From the NCBI GenBank assembly GCA_022824185.1, contig JAJEAU010000002.1, positions 1 to 64,000 on the forward strand: a stretch of 64,000 bases of DNA, read 5' to 3'. Shown here one piece after another: positions 41,298 through 49,869 of this stretch. This DNA comes from Dehalococcoidia bacterium (lineage in GTDB: Bacteria; Chloroflexota; Dehalococcoidia; Lucifugimonadales; Lucifugimonadaceae). Under the pieces are notes generated by a model. It was not told the DNA's origin and ran no database searches. It saw only the letters and a program-made list of their open reading frames with translations. Made by a program: the position numbers and the translations under genes. Numbering within the stretch: the stretch's first letter is position 1; each line of letters opens with the position of its first letter.

Positions 41298-42149
41298 TCA
41301 AGTTTGCAAGGACGAAAAACCGTCCGACCCGTCGGGTTGAATCACGTAACCTATGTGGAGTTCATCCTCGTCATGCCCGCGGGTGTCGTCCTTGATGCCC
41401 AATACCTGAATGGCTACGTAGAAACCGTGGATGTTTCGCAATACGGCTATCTGACCAACTCTTGGGTCCCTTGCTCTCGACGTGAAATCTAACGCGGCGG
41501 CGTTCGAAACTTCCCATAGGTTGCTAACTTCTAGGCTGCACAATGCGACGCCGTTAATGGAATTCGGGTCGTTGTAGACGTATATCTGCTTATCGCTTGC
41601 CTTGGACCAAGCCGTTTCAAATTCCAAATTCCCGCGCCCGATAACGTAGCGACCGTTGTATGCGCTGTAGTCGAAGGATACTTCTCCTGATAACGCTGTC
41701 GACCTCGGGGCCGGGACATCCGATGCTTTACCGCTAAAAGGTGAAATCCCGAGCTTCTCGGTGATCATCGATGCTAGTTCGAAAGGTTGATAATCACCCG
41801 CTTCAAGAAATGCAGCGGTGCCTGGCAGTCCTGGCACGTCAGAGGAATCAAATCGGACAATCAAAACGTACTCTGCGTCTTCGCGTAGATGGCGACTTAG
41901 TGCAGAACGTCGCTCATGCCTAGTCCAGTGTTTTTCGATGTACTCTTTGGAGATGAACATGACCACTTTGCCCGAACCGTGTTCGTATATGCGTTGGAAT
42001 TCTTCGGCGAGATCCATTCCCCAAAGGCGAACGGTTTCGAATTGATCGTAGAAGACGGCAACGTCGAGGGCATGTAAAGCTCTCGCCACTTCTTCAACAT
42101 AGCCCCGTTGTTCCCCGGCGAACGATAGGGCGACTTCGTAATTCGGCAA
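41298..42149 (-). CDS. TIR-domain protein with C-terminal unknown domain
   Basis: A 283-residue protein. Residues 1-130 form a bacterial TIR domain: the first strand has EVALSFAGEQR, followed by AVFYDQFE and WGMDLAEEF, whose glutamates (49-50) lie where the NADase catalytic Glu is expected, then VVMFISKEYIEKHW. Residues about 150-283 form a beta-rich domain (FDYSAYNGRYVIGRG and IYVYNDPNSINGVALC) that I do not recognise and that may be a sensor. Bacterial TIR domains commonly degrade NAD+ or make cyclic ADP-ribose signals in antiphage defence. The gene is followed by a predicted metallopeptidase. Confidence 0.78.
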   Translation of the reverse strand: MPNYEVALSFAGEQRGYVEEVARALHALDVAVFYDQFETVRLWGMDLAEEFQRIYEHGSGKVVMFISKEYIEKHWTRHERRSALSRHLREDAEYVLIVRFDSSDVPGLPGTAAFLEAGDYQPFELASMITEKLGISPFSGKASDVPAPRSTALSGEVSFDYSAYNGRYVIGRGNLEFETAWSKASDKQIYVYNDPNSINGVALCSLEVSNLWEVSNAAALDFTSRARDPRVGQIAVLRNIHGFYVAIQVLGIKDDTRGHDEDELHIGYVIQPDGSDGFSSLQT

Positions 42150-42297
42150 TTGGTCTCCTCAAGTCGAGTGTTCGGGCCTTAGCCACGATTCTAGCAACGG
42201 ACGCGATCGCCTCATCTTTGAAGGCACAACTTATAGATTCAGGAATATCCGATCGGGCGATTACGATGTGCGTACCTTTGGTCGCACTCGATTCGCC

Positions 42298-43932
42298 CTA
42301 CGGCTGCTCCACCTTCACTGTGATGATGTCGGTGCCGTGGTATTGCTGGTGGCGGACTGAGGAGGCGTAGTTTTGGAGGAGTTGGAGGGAGAGTTCCTGT
42401 TCGACGACGTCTTCGTCGGAGTAGTCTTGGAGCTGGCGAACGCGGTCTTCGATGTTTTCGTCGCCGGCGCCGCCGATGAATTCGAGTTCGGCGACGTCGC
42501 CTTCGCTTGATGCGATCAACACTAGCGTTCGTTCCGTCTCATCGGCTTCGTCTTCATCGTCCAGGCTGAAATCGATTGGTGCGAGTGTGAGGAGCGTTTC
42601 CTCGCCGACGGCCATCAATCTCTCGCGCATCGCGTCGCCCCAACGCCTGCTGGCGGCGAATCTGGTGATGAACTCGTTCAGGTCGGATAGAGAATCGATG
42701 TCGAGTTTGGATCGGAATCGCATGCGTCTGGAGTTGGTGAACTCTAGGTAGAGGAGCATTGCGATCACGGCGAATCCGCCGGTGGTGATGCCGCTTTTCA
42801 TAAGACCGTTCAGGATCGGAGTGAGGTCAGGCACGTCGAAGAGTTTGAACTGGAAAGCGGCACCGATCCAAAAACACATCCCAGCTACGATCAGTCTCTG
42901 TGGGTTGGGTTCGGATTGGATGACGGTTCGGGCTCCTTCGACGAACAGGGTGCCGGTGACGAGAACGAGGTATCCGGTCATCACGGGTCCGGGTATGGTG
43001 CTGAGAAGTCCTGATGCTTTGGGGACGAATGCGAGGAGGAGGAAGATGACTCCGATGGCGTATCCGATGTGGCGTGATGCCACGCCGGTAGTCTGCATGA
43101 ATGCGGATCCGGCGGGATTGATAGCGTTGGGCACGGCACCGGCTACTCCGGCGAGGGCATTGGAGACGCCGGATCCGGCGATTGCGCCTTGGACACCCCG
43201 GAAATCGACGGTGCGATCTCCTTGGTACGAAGCGTTTTGTGCGGCGATGGCGGCCCCGTTAGTCTGAATGGCGATGATGATCCCGAGAAATACGAATGAC
43301 GGGAGCAGTGACCAGAAGGCAATTCCGAACTCGAAGCTGAGACCGGGCCAGTCTTGAGGCAAACCAATCCATGACGCCTCGACGACGCGGGTTACGTCGT
43401 AGATTCCTAGGAGTGCCGCGGCGATGCATCCGCCCACGATTCCGATGGGTGGTCCCCACAGTCTCAACAGCGCCGAACCTCGGAGGGCTAGTGCGGCGAC
43501 GATAACCAAGGTCACGAAAGCAGTCAACATTCCGCCGACGGGTTCCTCTGCCGTCGTGTCGTCCAATAGTTTGAATACGACCGATGCCAAAGTGACCGAT
43601 AGGATCATCATGATCGTGCCGCTGACGATGGGCGTCACGACGCGTCGGAAGAAGAACAGCCATCGAGAAACTGCGAGTTGCACGATCGCTGAAACGACGA
43701 CCAACGAGGTCAAAGTCGCCGGCCCACCTTCGACGACCGCGGTGATGCAGAACGGGATGGCGAATGCGGCGGTGAACATCGGCAGGGTAATGCCAGAACC
43801 GATCGACCCGACCCGCAACGTCTGGATGATAGTGGAGAGGCCGACGACGATGAGAGAGGCGAAGACCATCCAGACGACGTAGCCTTCGCCGAGATCGGAC
43901 GCCTCGGCGACGATGACCGGCGTGACCAACAA
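42298..43932 (-). CDS. NCS2-family nucleobase permease with ATPase-like C-terminal domain
   Basis: From a TTG at 43932 this reads 544 residues. The first 400 or so form an NCS2 (xanthine/uracil permease) transporter with 12-14 hydrophobic segments and the family's motifs (GATNAINPAG-like region PNAINPAGSAF, and FQTNGA-like IQTNGAA). The conserved family N terminus (DRPPLLQTIGLGWQFSL) is encoded upstream in the same frame as far as 44149, but no ATG, GTG or TTG occurs there. The true start may therefore be non-canonical, or a base error is present. The last 130 residues are soluble, with a helix RWGDAMRERLMAVGEETLL resembling an anti-sigma/HATPase fold. Substrate is probably a purine or uracil. 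Confidence 0.8.
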   Translation of the reverse strand: MLVTPVIVAEASDLGEGYVVWMVFASLIVVGLSTIIQTLRVGSIGSGITLPMFTAAFAIPFCITAVVEGGPATLTSLVVVSAIVQLAVSRWLFFFRRVVTPIVSGTIMMILSVTLASVVFKLLDDTTAEEPVGGMLTAFVTLVIVAALALRGSALLRLWGPPIGIVGGCIAAALLGIYDVTRVVEASWIGLPQDWPGLSFEFGIAFWSLLPSFVFLGIIIAIQTNGAAIAAQNASYQGDRTVDFRGVQGAIAGSGVSNALAGVAGAVPNAINPAGSAFMQTTGVASRHIGYAIGVIFLLLAFVPKASGLLSTIPGPVMTGYLVLVTGTLFVEGARTVIQSEPNPQRLIVAGMCFWIGAAFQFKLFDVPDLTPILNGLMKSGITTGGFAVIAMLLYLEFTNSRRMRFRSKLDIDSLSDLNEFITRFAASRRWGDAMRERLMAVGEETLLTLAPIDFSLDDEDEADETERTLVLIASSEGDVAELEFIGGAGDENIEDRVRQLQDYSDEDVVEQELSLQLLQNYASSVRHQQYHGTDIITVKVEQP

Positions 43933-44134
43933 TGTCGCAGATGCGATTAGGCTGAACTGCCAACCTAGCCCAATCGTTTGGAGAAGCGGCGGCCGATCAT
44001 GTGCCTCGAATCTGGGTAATTGTGCTGCTGTCGCCGTGGTCGTAATCTCCTAACTGCAAGACTCAACGAGTCTGGATATTACTAGATTAGTTTGCGATGC
44101 GAAGTGCCGGCACGCTATTAGGGACTCCAGATGT

Positions 44135-44563
44135 CTAGCGTGAGCTATCGACGAATGGGTTGATGATGTTGATGCCTCCGTAATCTTGGGTTGTACTCAT
44201 ATCTTCCGAATAGACAGCGTCGCAACCGGCGGCTTGTGCTGCTGCGAGGATGGCACCGTCCCAATAGGAGAGTTGGTATCGGTTGCTGATCAATGTGGCT
44301 GCGAAGAAGGTGTCGAAGGTAACAGTTATCACGGTTACATCGTCCAAAACTGTCAAGAATTGCAGGGCTTGCTCATGCGTCAATCTGGAGTTTCTTGAGC
44401 GTCGCGTGGCTTGCGCGTAAAACTCCTGCAGAACTTGGACCGATATGACCAAATCCGGTTCTTCGAGCACGTCAATCGCCCGGAGGTGTTTTTCGGTCTC
44501 GGCTAGGTGCGATCCTGCTGCGTAGAGAAGAACGTTGGTGTCAACGAATGAGGCCACGTTCAT
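44135..44563 (-). CDS. vapC: PIN-domain toxin, VapC-type
   Basis: A 142-residue PIN-domain ribonuclease. The acidic metal-binding residues are in place: Asp8 in SFVDTNVLLY, Glu in QVLQEFYAQ, Asp in LSYWDGAILAAA and Asp in YSEDM. It overlaps the antitoxin gene by 23 bases, the usual coupled arrangement. VapC toxins cleave tRNA or rRNA; the target here is unknown. Confidence 0.88.
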   Translation of the reverse strand: MNVASFVDTNVLLYAAGSHLAETEKHLRAIDVLEEPDLVISVQVLQEFYAQATRRSRNSRLTHEQALQFLTVLDDVTVITVTFDTFFAATLISNRYQLSYWDGAILAAAQAAGCDAVYSEDMSTTQDYGGINIINPFVDSSR

Positions 44564-44849
44564 TCATCACTTGTTCGTAGAATTCTTCACGCGTTAGTCT
44601 CGCGCTTGGGTCGAGTCCGATGCCCTTGGATTTCCATTCGGCGAGCAAACTTCTGAGGTTTTCACGTCTATTTGCCGCAATTTCAATCTGATCGCCGACT
44701 GGCCCTGGGCTCCGTGCTGCGTGTTGCGAACTCAGATTTCGCAGGTATTCTCGGACGAGGGCTGAAACCGATGTCCCCATCTCCGCTGCGACGATACGCG
44801 CTCTGCGGTGGGTTTGTTCGTCCACCGAGACGGTTATATTTTTGTTCAT
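44541..44849 (-). CDS. vapB: VapB-type antitoxin
   Basis: A 102-residue antitoxin with an N-terminal ribbon-helix-helix (MNKNITVSVDEQTHRRARIV and a second helix TSVSALVREYLR), which binds operator DNA, and a polar C terminus with GIGLDPSARLTREEFYE that would wrap the toxin. It precedes and overlaps the toxin gene. An inverted repeat lies directly upstream (separate entry), consistent with autoregulation. Confidence 0.85.
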   Translation of the reverse strand: MNKNITVSVDEQTHRRARIVAAEMGTSVSALVREYLRNLSSQHAARSPGPVGDQIEIAANRRENLRSLLAEWKSKGIGLDPSARLTREEFYEQVMNERGLIR

Positions 44850-44854
44850 CGCAG

Positions 44855-44881
44855 TCTCACAGTTTCACAGTTCCTGTGAGA
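44855..44881 (-). promoter_or_regulatory. Inverted-repeat operator upstream of vapBC
   Basis: TCTCACAG (44855-44862) and CTGTGAGA (44874-44881) form perfect 8-base arms 11 bases apart, ending 5 bases before the antitoxin ATG. A further TTTCACAG lies between them. On the minus strand a TATACT box (about 44890-44885) is immediately upstream, so the repeat covers the likely transcription start. Ribbon-helix-helix antitoxins bind repeats of this kind. Confidence 0.6.
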
Positions 44882-44918
44882 AAAGTATAGATGACCCGAG
44901 GGCGGGATTTGCTTTGGG

Positions 44919-45950
44919 TCAACACGCCGGTCCCACGTTGTCAGGCATAGGTCGTTGGATAGTCACACGCACACTGGTGATGCCCGCGCGCTGCCAGTTC
45001 CCCGCCCGAAATTCGGGCCTGCTCCTAAGGTTGCCGATGACATTGGAAGAGGGGCGCATGCGCGATGCGTCCCAAAGGCGAGTGATCTTGCGCCCATCGT
45101 TGTATTGCACTTCGATCCACGCTTCTTTTGTTCGCAGCAGAGCTTCACGGAATTCGTTCGAATCATGCGGATCCAACGATATTGGGAGGGTAGAATCACG
45201 CCCCACCGTCCCTTTATTCCCTGCGGATGGTTTAATGACGGAAGCTGGTTGGGGATTTTTGTCGACTCGATGCGGCGTCGCGTTGGCTCTTAGTTTCAGA
45301 AACTCTTCGATTAACCCGTCGTCAGGTTTAAACCCACAAAATCTTTCGGCAGTTTCCGCGATGAGCTTAACCAAAACCTCATCAGGTTCACCCACGATTT
45401 CAGACCATGCCCTGTCTACAGCTACTTGTGCTGTCTCCGCTCTTCTCTGAGCCTTCGCGAATCCCTCTGCGTCCCGAACCGACTGACCTGTCATCACGTT
45501 CTGTTTTGAAAGAAACCGCGTGAAATACGCGACGACTGTTTCCGTTTCGTCGGTTTGCAGGTTGATTTCCAAAAATCGCCGCTGTTCCCAATTGCCTCCT
45601 TGTAGCGGTAGGTATAACCACCAAACCAGACCATCGGTCAAGGCACCAAGATTGACGCCCTCCTGAAAGCAGTATTCCAAAAGCTGTCGGCTGTGAGTAG
45701 CCAAATTTGAGCCGGGCCGTTTTACCTCGATAAAAACCGCGTTCACCGCATTAGGGTTCAACGCGAAATCGACCCTACGATTCCCGACGGTATGTTCAGG
45801 GACAACTTCGGTCACGTCGAATGGGTTCCACCCGGTTAGAACAAGGAGATTCAGGACAATTCCTTGTTTGATGGAAGATTCGTCGAGGTTCCGCAGACCG
45901 CCGATGTTGTTCTTGATTCGATCGAGCGCTGTTGCGAACGATTCAGTCAT
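44919..45950 (-). CDS. Stand-alone HsdR-N-type PD-(D/E)XK nuclease
   Basis: A 343-residue protein whose N-terminal half is like the nuclease domain of type I restriction subunits: NLLVLTGWNPFDV, then RRVDFAL (Asp), FIEVKRPG (Glu-x-Lys), and a helix SRQLLEYCFQEGVNLGALTDG. The C-terminal part has a basic segment (SNVIGNLRSRPEFR). It lacks the helicase motor of full HsdR, and no hsdM or hsdS is nearby. The ATG at 45950 has GGAG 9 bases upstream; an earlier start at 45995 is possible. A role in DNA cleavage or defence is inferred. Confidence 0.72.
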   Translation of the reverse strand: MTESFATALDRIKNNIGGLRNLDESSIKQGIVLNLLVLTGWNPFDVTEVVPEHTVGNRRVDFALNPNAVNAVFIEVKRPGSNLATHSRQLLEYCFQEGVNLGALTDGLVWWLYLPLQGGNWEQRRFLEINLQTDETETVVAYFTRFLSKQNVMTGQSVRDAEGFAKAQRRAETAQVAVDRAWSEIVGEPDEVLVKLIAETAERFCGFKPDDGLIEEFLKLRANATPHRVDKNPQPASVIKPSAGNKGTVGRDSTLPISLDPHDSNEFREALLRTKEAWIEVQYNDGRKITRLWDASRMRPSSNVIGNLRSRPEFRAGNWQRAGITSVRVTIQRPMPDNVGPAC

Positions 45951-46168
45951 GGTCGCGTTTCTCCGGTACGCGGCAAACTTGATAGACAACGTCATGCTAA
46001 CGCAACGATTCCTTGGCTTCAGGCGAACGTTAAAACCAAAGGCAAATTTGGGCAGCGACCAAACTCTGATAACCCCTCCTCTAGGATCCTGTTTTGATCC
46101 CCTGAACTCAAGTGAAGGTATACTGCAACCAAACTCGAATGGTCGCGACGGAAATCGGTAGGTAAACG

Positions 46169-47596
46169 ATGAGCACTAAAGAACTTCAATTGATGGCCCA
46201 CCTGATGCGTAGGGCCAGTTTCGGGGCTTCTAGGGACGAGTTGGAAACGCTCGTTGAGCAGGGCTACGACGAGACGGTGGAGCGGTTGCTGGATACCGAG
46301 GATCCAAGATCGATGGATATCGATCTGATCCGGAGATATCACCCGGACCACATGGGGATGATGGGCAACAACATCGGGTCGCATTGGATGTACCGGATGA
46401 TCTCGACCGATGCGCCGTTGCGTGAGAAGGTAGCCCTGTTTTGGCACGGGATTTTCGCGACGGGCTACGCGAAACTCGCAAACGGAAAGGTCCTGCACGA
46501 TCAGATCAGGATGTTCGCGAGAGTGGGGATGGGGAAGTTCGACAACATCCTGCTAGAGCTGTCGAAGGATCCGGCGATGATCGTGTGGCTCGACAATTGC
46601 GAGAACCACAATGGCGCGATCAACGAGAACTATGGTCGAGAGCTCCTCGAATTGTTCTCGATGGGGGTCGGGCATTACTCCGAGGATGACATCAAGGAAG
46701 CATCGAGGGCGTTTACGGGTTGGACCATCGGCAACACCGACTACATGACGTTGAAGTCGATGCGGGATTCGATCTGGCCGTACGGTCGGCTTTCGTTCCA
46801 CTTCGAGTACAAGCCCGAAGACCATGACGATGGGGAGAAGGAGTTCCTGGGTCGAAAAGGGAACTTCAACGGTGACGACATCATCGACATCATCTGCGAG
46901 CAGGAAGCGACGGCAAGATTCCTAGCCCGCCACATGTACAGCTTCTTCGTCGCCGACGAACCGCCGGTTCCTGAGTGGCCGTACAAACCGCCACGCGATC
47001 CGGAGGCGATAGATATTCTCGTCAAGGCGTATTTCGACAGCGGCTACAGCATTCGCGAGATGCTTCGAGTGCTGTTCAAGTCGGACTTTTTCAAGACGGA
47101 AGATGTCTGGTTCCAGCGCGTCAAGAGTCCGGCCGAGTTGATGGTCGGAGTTCTCAAGCTGACGGGCGAGTTCCCGCGGCCCAAAGAAGAGATGATCACG
47201 ACGCACCTGCACACGATCTTCATGGGGCAACACCTTATGAATCCGCCGTCGGTCGAGGGATGGCATTGGGGAACTGAGTGGATCGACTCAGGCGCACTGG
47301 TTGAACGCGTGAATTTCGCTACAGAACGGCTCGGGAATCTTGAGAGCCCGGGTGTCCAATCGATCGTCGACAAGTTGATCTCTGAAGACAACGGCCATAC
47401 CGCTCCGGAAGATCTCGTCGATGGCGCCATTGAACAGTTGTCGATTTCGAACATCACGGACGTCACTAGAGAATCGCTGATCGAATTCGTGGAGCGTGAT
47501 GACGAAGTTTCGGGCAACGGTAGCCGCGACGCACGGGAACGGGCAGCCAACGCGTTGAAGCTCGTAGCCGCCGCGCCCGAGTTTCAGAGGGCGTGA
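46169..47596 (+). CDS. DUF1800 family protein
   Basis: A 475-residue protein of the DUF1800 family, with AHLMRRASFG at the start (the family's RRxxFG-like signature), FWHGIFATGY, and NENYGRELLELFSMG with an EASRAFTGW segment. No signal peptide is seen. The family's activity is unknown. It regularly occurs beside DUF1501 genes, as it does here, and the pair is thought to form or process an envelope structure. It is first in a three-gene operon. Confidence 0.9.
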   Translation: MSTKELQLMAHLMRRASFGASRDELETLVEQGYDETVERLLDTEDPRSMDIDLIRRYHPDHMGMMGNNIGSHWMYRMISTDAPLREKVALFWHGIFATGYAKLANGKVLHDQIRMFARVGMGKFDNILLELSKDPAMIVWLDNCENHNGAINENYGRELLELFSMGVGHYSEDDIKEASRAFTGWTIGNTDYMTLKSMRDSIWPYGRLSFHFEYKPEDHDDGEKEFLGRKGNFNGDDIIDIICEQEATARFLARHMYSFFVADEPPVPEWPYKPPRDPEAIDILVKAYFDSGYSIREMLRVLFKSDFFKTEDVWFQRVKSPAELMVGVLKLTGEFPRPKEEMITTHLHTIFMGQHLMNPPSVEGWHWGTEWIDSGALVERVNFATERLGNLESPGVQSIVDKLISEDNGHTAPEDLVDGAIEQLSISNITDVTRESLIEFVERDDEVSGNGSRDARERAANALKLVAAAPEFQRA

Positions 47597-47630
47597 CGAC
47601 TTTGACTGTATTGGACTGAAAGGCTGAGAC

Positions 47631-48656
47631 ATGACATTGGCCGAAACACAGCGATCAACTGATCGATTGACATACAACCGCACGATCGGGGTCACCGCGA
47701 TGTTTGGTCGGGGTTTTTACTACCCGGTGGATATCGTGGCTGATGAAAGTGGTCGGCTCTATGTCTTGAATCGGTCCTCCGACGGCGACAAACGCGGCGT
47801 GCGGATTACCGCCATGAATCTCGAGGAAGAGTATTTCGGGATTTTCGGCGAGTTCGGCGCTGGTGACGGGCAGTTCACTTGGCCCAACTCGATCGCTATG
47901 GACGGTGAGGGACGAGTTTTCATTACAGATGATTACCTGGACCGAGTCACTGTGATGTCGTCTGATGGCGATTTCATCGAGAAGTGGGGTGATCGGGGGT
48001 CCGAAGCTGGGCAGATCGATGGTCCTAACGGCATCGACTTCGACGCCGCAGGGGAGTTGCTCCTGGCAGACCATCGGAACAACCGTATCCAACGGTTCGG
48101 CGGCGATGGCGATTTCATCGAGACGTTTGGTGAAGCCGGTACGGCGGAGGGTCAGTTCGTGATGCCTTGGGGCGTTTCGGTCTGCAGCGACGGCAACGTT
48201 TTGGTCGGTGATTGGGGCAACGATCGTATCCAGAAATTGACATCGGACGGCGAGTTCATCAAGTCGATCGGCACTCCCGGACGAGGCGAAGGCGAACTCC
48301 ACCGCCCGTCGAGCGCATGCGAGGACGATGACGGATACGTGTATGTCGCTGATTGGGGCAACCATCGAATCCAAGTCTTCGATCCAGACGGTGAGTTTGT
48401 CCAATCGAACCGCGGTCAAGCTACAGTGTCGAAATGGGCACAAGACTTCCTAGACACCAACAAGGAAGAGGCTGCGGCTAGAGCTGAGGCGAACCTCGAC
48501 CTCAATCCAGATCTGTTCGAGCGCGATCCCAATGAGGAGTCGTCTCACATCGAAAAGTACTTCTGGGGGCCATCGTCGATCAAGTTGATTGACGGTCATG
48601 TTTACGTCGTCGACACCGTGCGACACCGAATCCAAGTGTTCGACGTGGTCGCCTAA
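47631..48656 (+). CDS. NHL-repeat beta-propeller protein
   Basis: A 341-residue protein built from about six NHL repeats. Each has a pattern like GDGQFTWPNSIAMDGEGRVF followed by D...RV....DG.F, with copies starting near residues 20, 80, 128, 175, 222 and 300. It would fold as a six-bladed propeller that binds protein or RNA partners. There is no signal peptide. It lies between DUF1800 and DUF1501 on one transcript, so it may act with them. An insert of about 35 residues (near 265-305, Ala/Glu-rich) separates the last blade. Confidence 0.85.
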   Translation: MTLAETQRSTDRLTYNRTIGVTAMFGRGFYYPVDIVADESGRLYVLNRSSDGDKRGVRITAMNLEEEYFGIFGEFGAGDGQFTWPNSIAMDGEGRVFITDDYLDRVTVMSSDGDFIEKWGDRGSEAGQIDGPNGIDFDAAGELLLADHRNNRIQRFGGDGDFIETFGEAGTAEGQFVMPWGVSVCSDGNVLVGDWGNDRIQKLTSDGEFIKSIGTPGRGEGELHRPSSACEDDDGYVYVADWGNHRIQVFDPDGEFVQSNRGQATVSKWAQDFLDTNKEEAAARAEANLDLNPDLFERDPNEESSHIEKYFWGPSSIKLIDGHVYVVDTVRHRIQVFDVVA

Positions 48657-48724
48657 CACCAACCGGAGAAACCTAATCCACAACTCGTTCCGGGTCACGA
48701 CAAGGCCCGTCAGGAGAAGATCCA

Positions 48725-49855
48725 ATGAAAACCCAGCGTGATCCCGCATTGGTGGTCATCCAGTTGTCGGGCGGCAACGACGCCTTGAATACTGTGGTGC
48801 CATTCACGAACGGCATCTACCAGGACTCCCGCAAAGCGATCCGCCTCGAGGAGCACCAGGTGCACGACCTCAACGGCAAACTTGGGCTTCATCCGAGCAT
48901 GGGGCCGATCAGGAACCTGTGGGAGCGGGGCGATGTGGCGATCGTCAATGGGATTGGATATCCGACCCCGAACCGGTCGCATTTCCGATCGATGGACATC
49001 TGGCACACGGCGGAATCGGTAGATGTCGCCCCAGATGGCTGGCTTGGTCGCACGATCCGTGAGATCGATCCTCTTCACGAGAACGTCGTGGCCGGGGTCA
49101 ACTTCGGACGCGGTCTGCCGCGGGCGTTGCACTGCAAGGGAGTGCCCGTCGCGTCGGTCGGGAATCTGGCCACCTACGGCCTGATGCCGGACATCGAAGA
49201 CACGGCGACGCGCGATCTGGCGTTGGACATCTTCACTCGGATGTACGGCCCGCGTGAAGGTCGGGATGCCATTCTGGAAGCGATCGGCGATACCGGCATG
49301 AGCGCGTATCTAGGTGCCGACATCCTTCGCGCTGCTCCTGAGCAGTATCGATCCTCAATCGAGTATGGCGACAACATGATTGGGCAGCAGATGAAGGACA
49401 TTGCGCAGGTGATGTTTGCCGACGTTGGCACTCGGATCTTCTACACGCAACACGGTTCGTACGACACTCACTCAGGCGAGCTCCAGAACCATGCCACGCT
49501 TTGGGACGAACTCTCTAATGCTGTGGGTGATTTCTTTGCCGACCTCGAAGAGCATGGGCGCGAAGACGATGCAGTTGTCATGGTGTTCAGCGAATTTGGC
49601 CGTCGGATCGATGACAACGGCTCGGGCACCGATCACGGTTCTGGCGGCGTTGCGTTCGTGATGGGCTCGAACGTGAATGGCGGTTTCTATGGTGATTATC
49701 CGTCGTTGGAGCCGAGAGATCAGGTTGAGGGGGACATGGCGTACAACAATGACTTCCGGGGTTTGTACGCTACGTTGCTCGACGGATGGATGGGAGTCGA
49801 TCCCAATCCGGTACTCGGCGCGAACTACGAGCAGTTCGACATGATTGCGCGGTAG
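48725..49855 (+). CDS. DUF1501 family protein
   Basis: A 376-residue protein of the DUF1501 family (distant alkaline-phosphatase/sulfatase-like fold). It has VVIQLSGGNDALNTVVP at the start, YGDNMIGQQM in the middle, and VFSEFGRRIDDNGSGTDHGS near the end, with the conserved His. No twin-arginine signal is present, unlike many family members, so the location is uncertain. It is the third gene of the DUF1800-NHL-DUF1501 operon. Confidence 0.9.
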   Translation: MKTQRDPALVVIQLSGGNDALNTVVPFTNGIYQDSRKAIRLEEHQVHDLNGKLGLHPSMGPIRNLWERGDVAIVNGIGYPTPNRSHFRSMDIWHTAESVDVAPDGWLGRTIREIDPLHENVVAGVNFGRGLPRALHCKGVPVASVGNLATYGLMPDIEDTATRDLALDIFTRMYGPREGRDAILEAIGDTGMSAYLGADILRAAPEQYRSSIEYGDNMIGQQMKDIAQVMFADVGTRIFYTQHGSYDTHSGELQNHATLWDELSNAVGDFFADLEEHGREDDAVVMVFSEFGRRIDDNGSGTDHGSGGVAFVMGSNVNGGFYGDYPSLEPRDQVEGDMAYNNDFRGLYATLLDGWMGVDPNPVLGANYEQFDMIAR

Positions 49856-49869
49856 GCTACGCCGACTGC

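Noticed and set aside
44919-45950. Complete type I restriction system
   Set aside because: Only an HsdR-N-like nuclease is present; helicase, methylase and specificity genes are absent.
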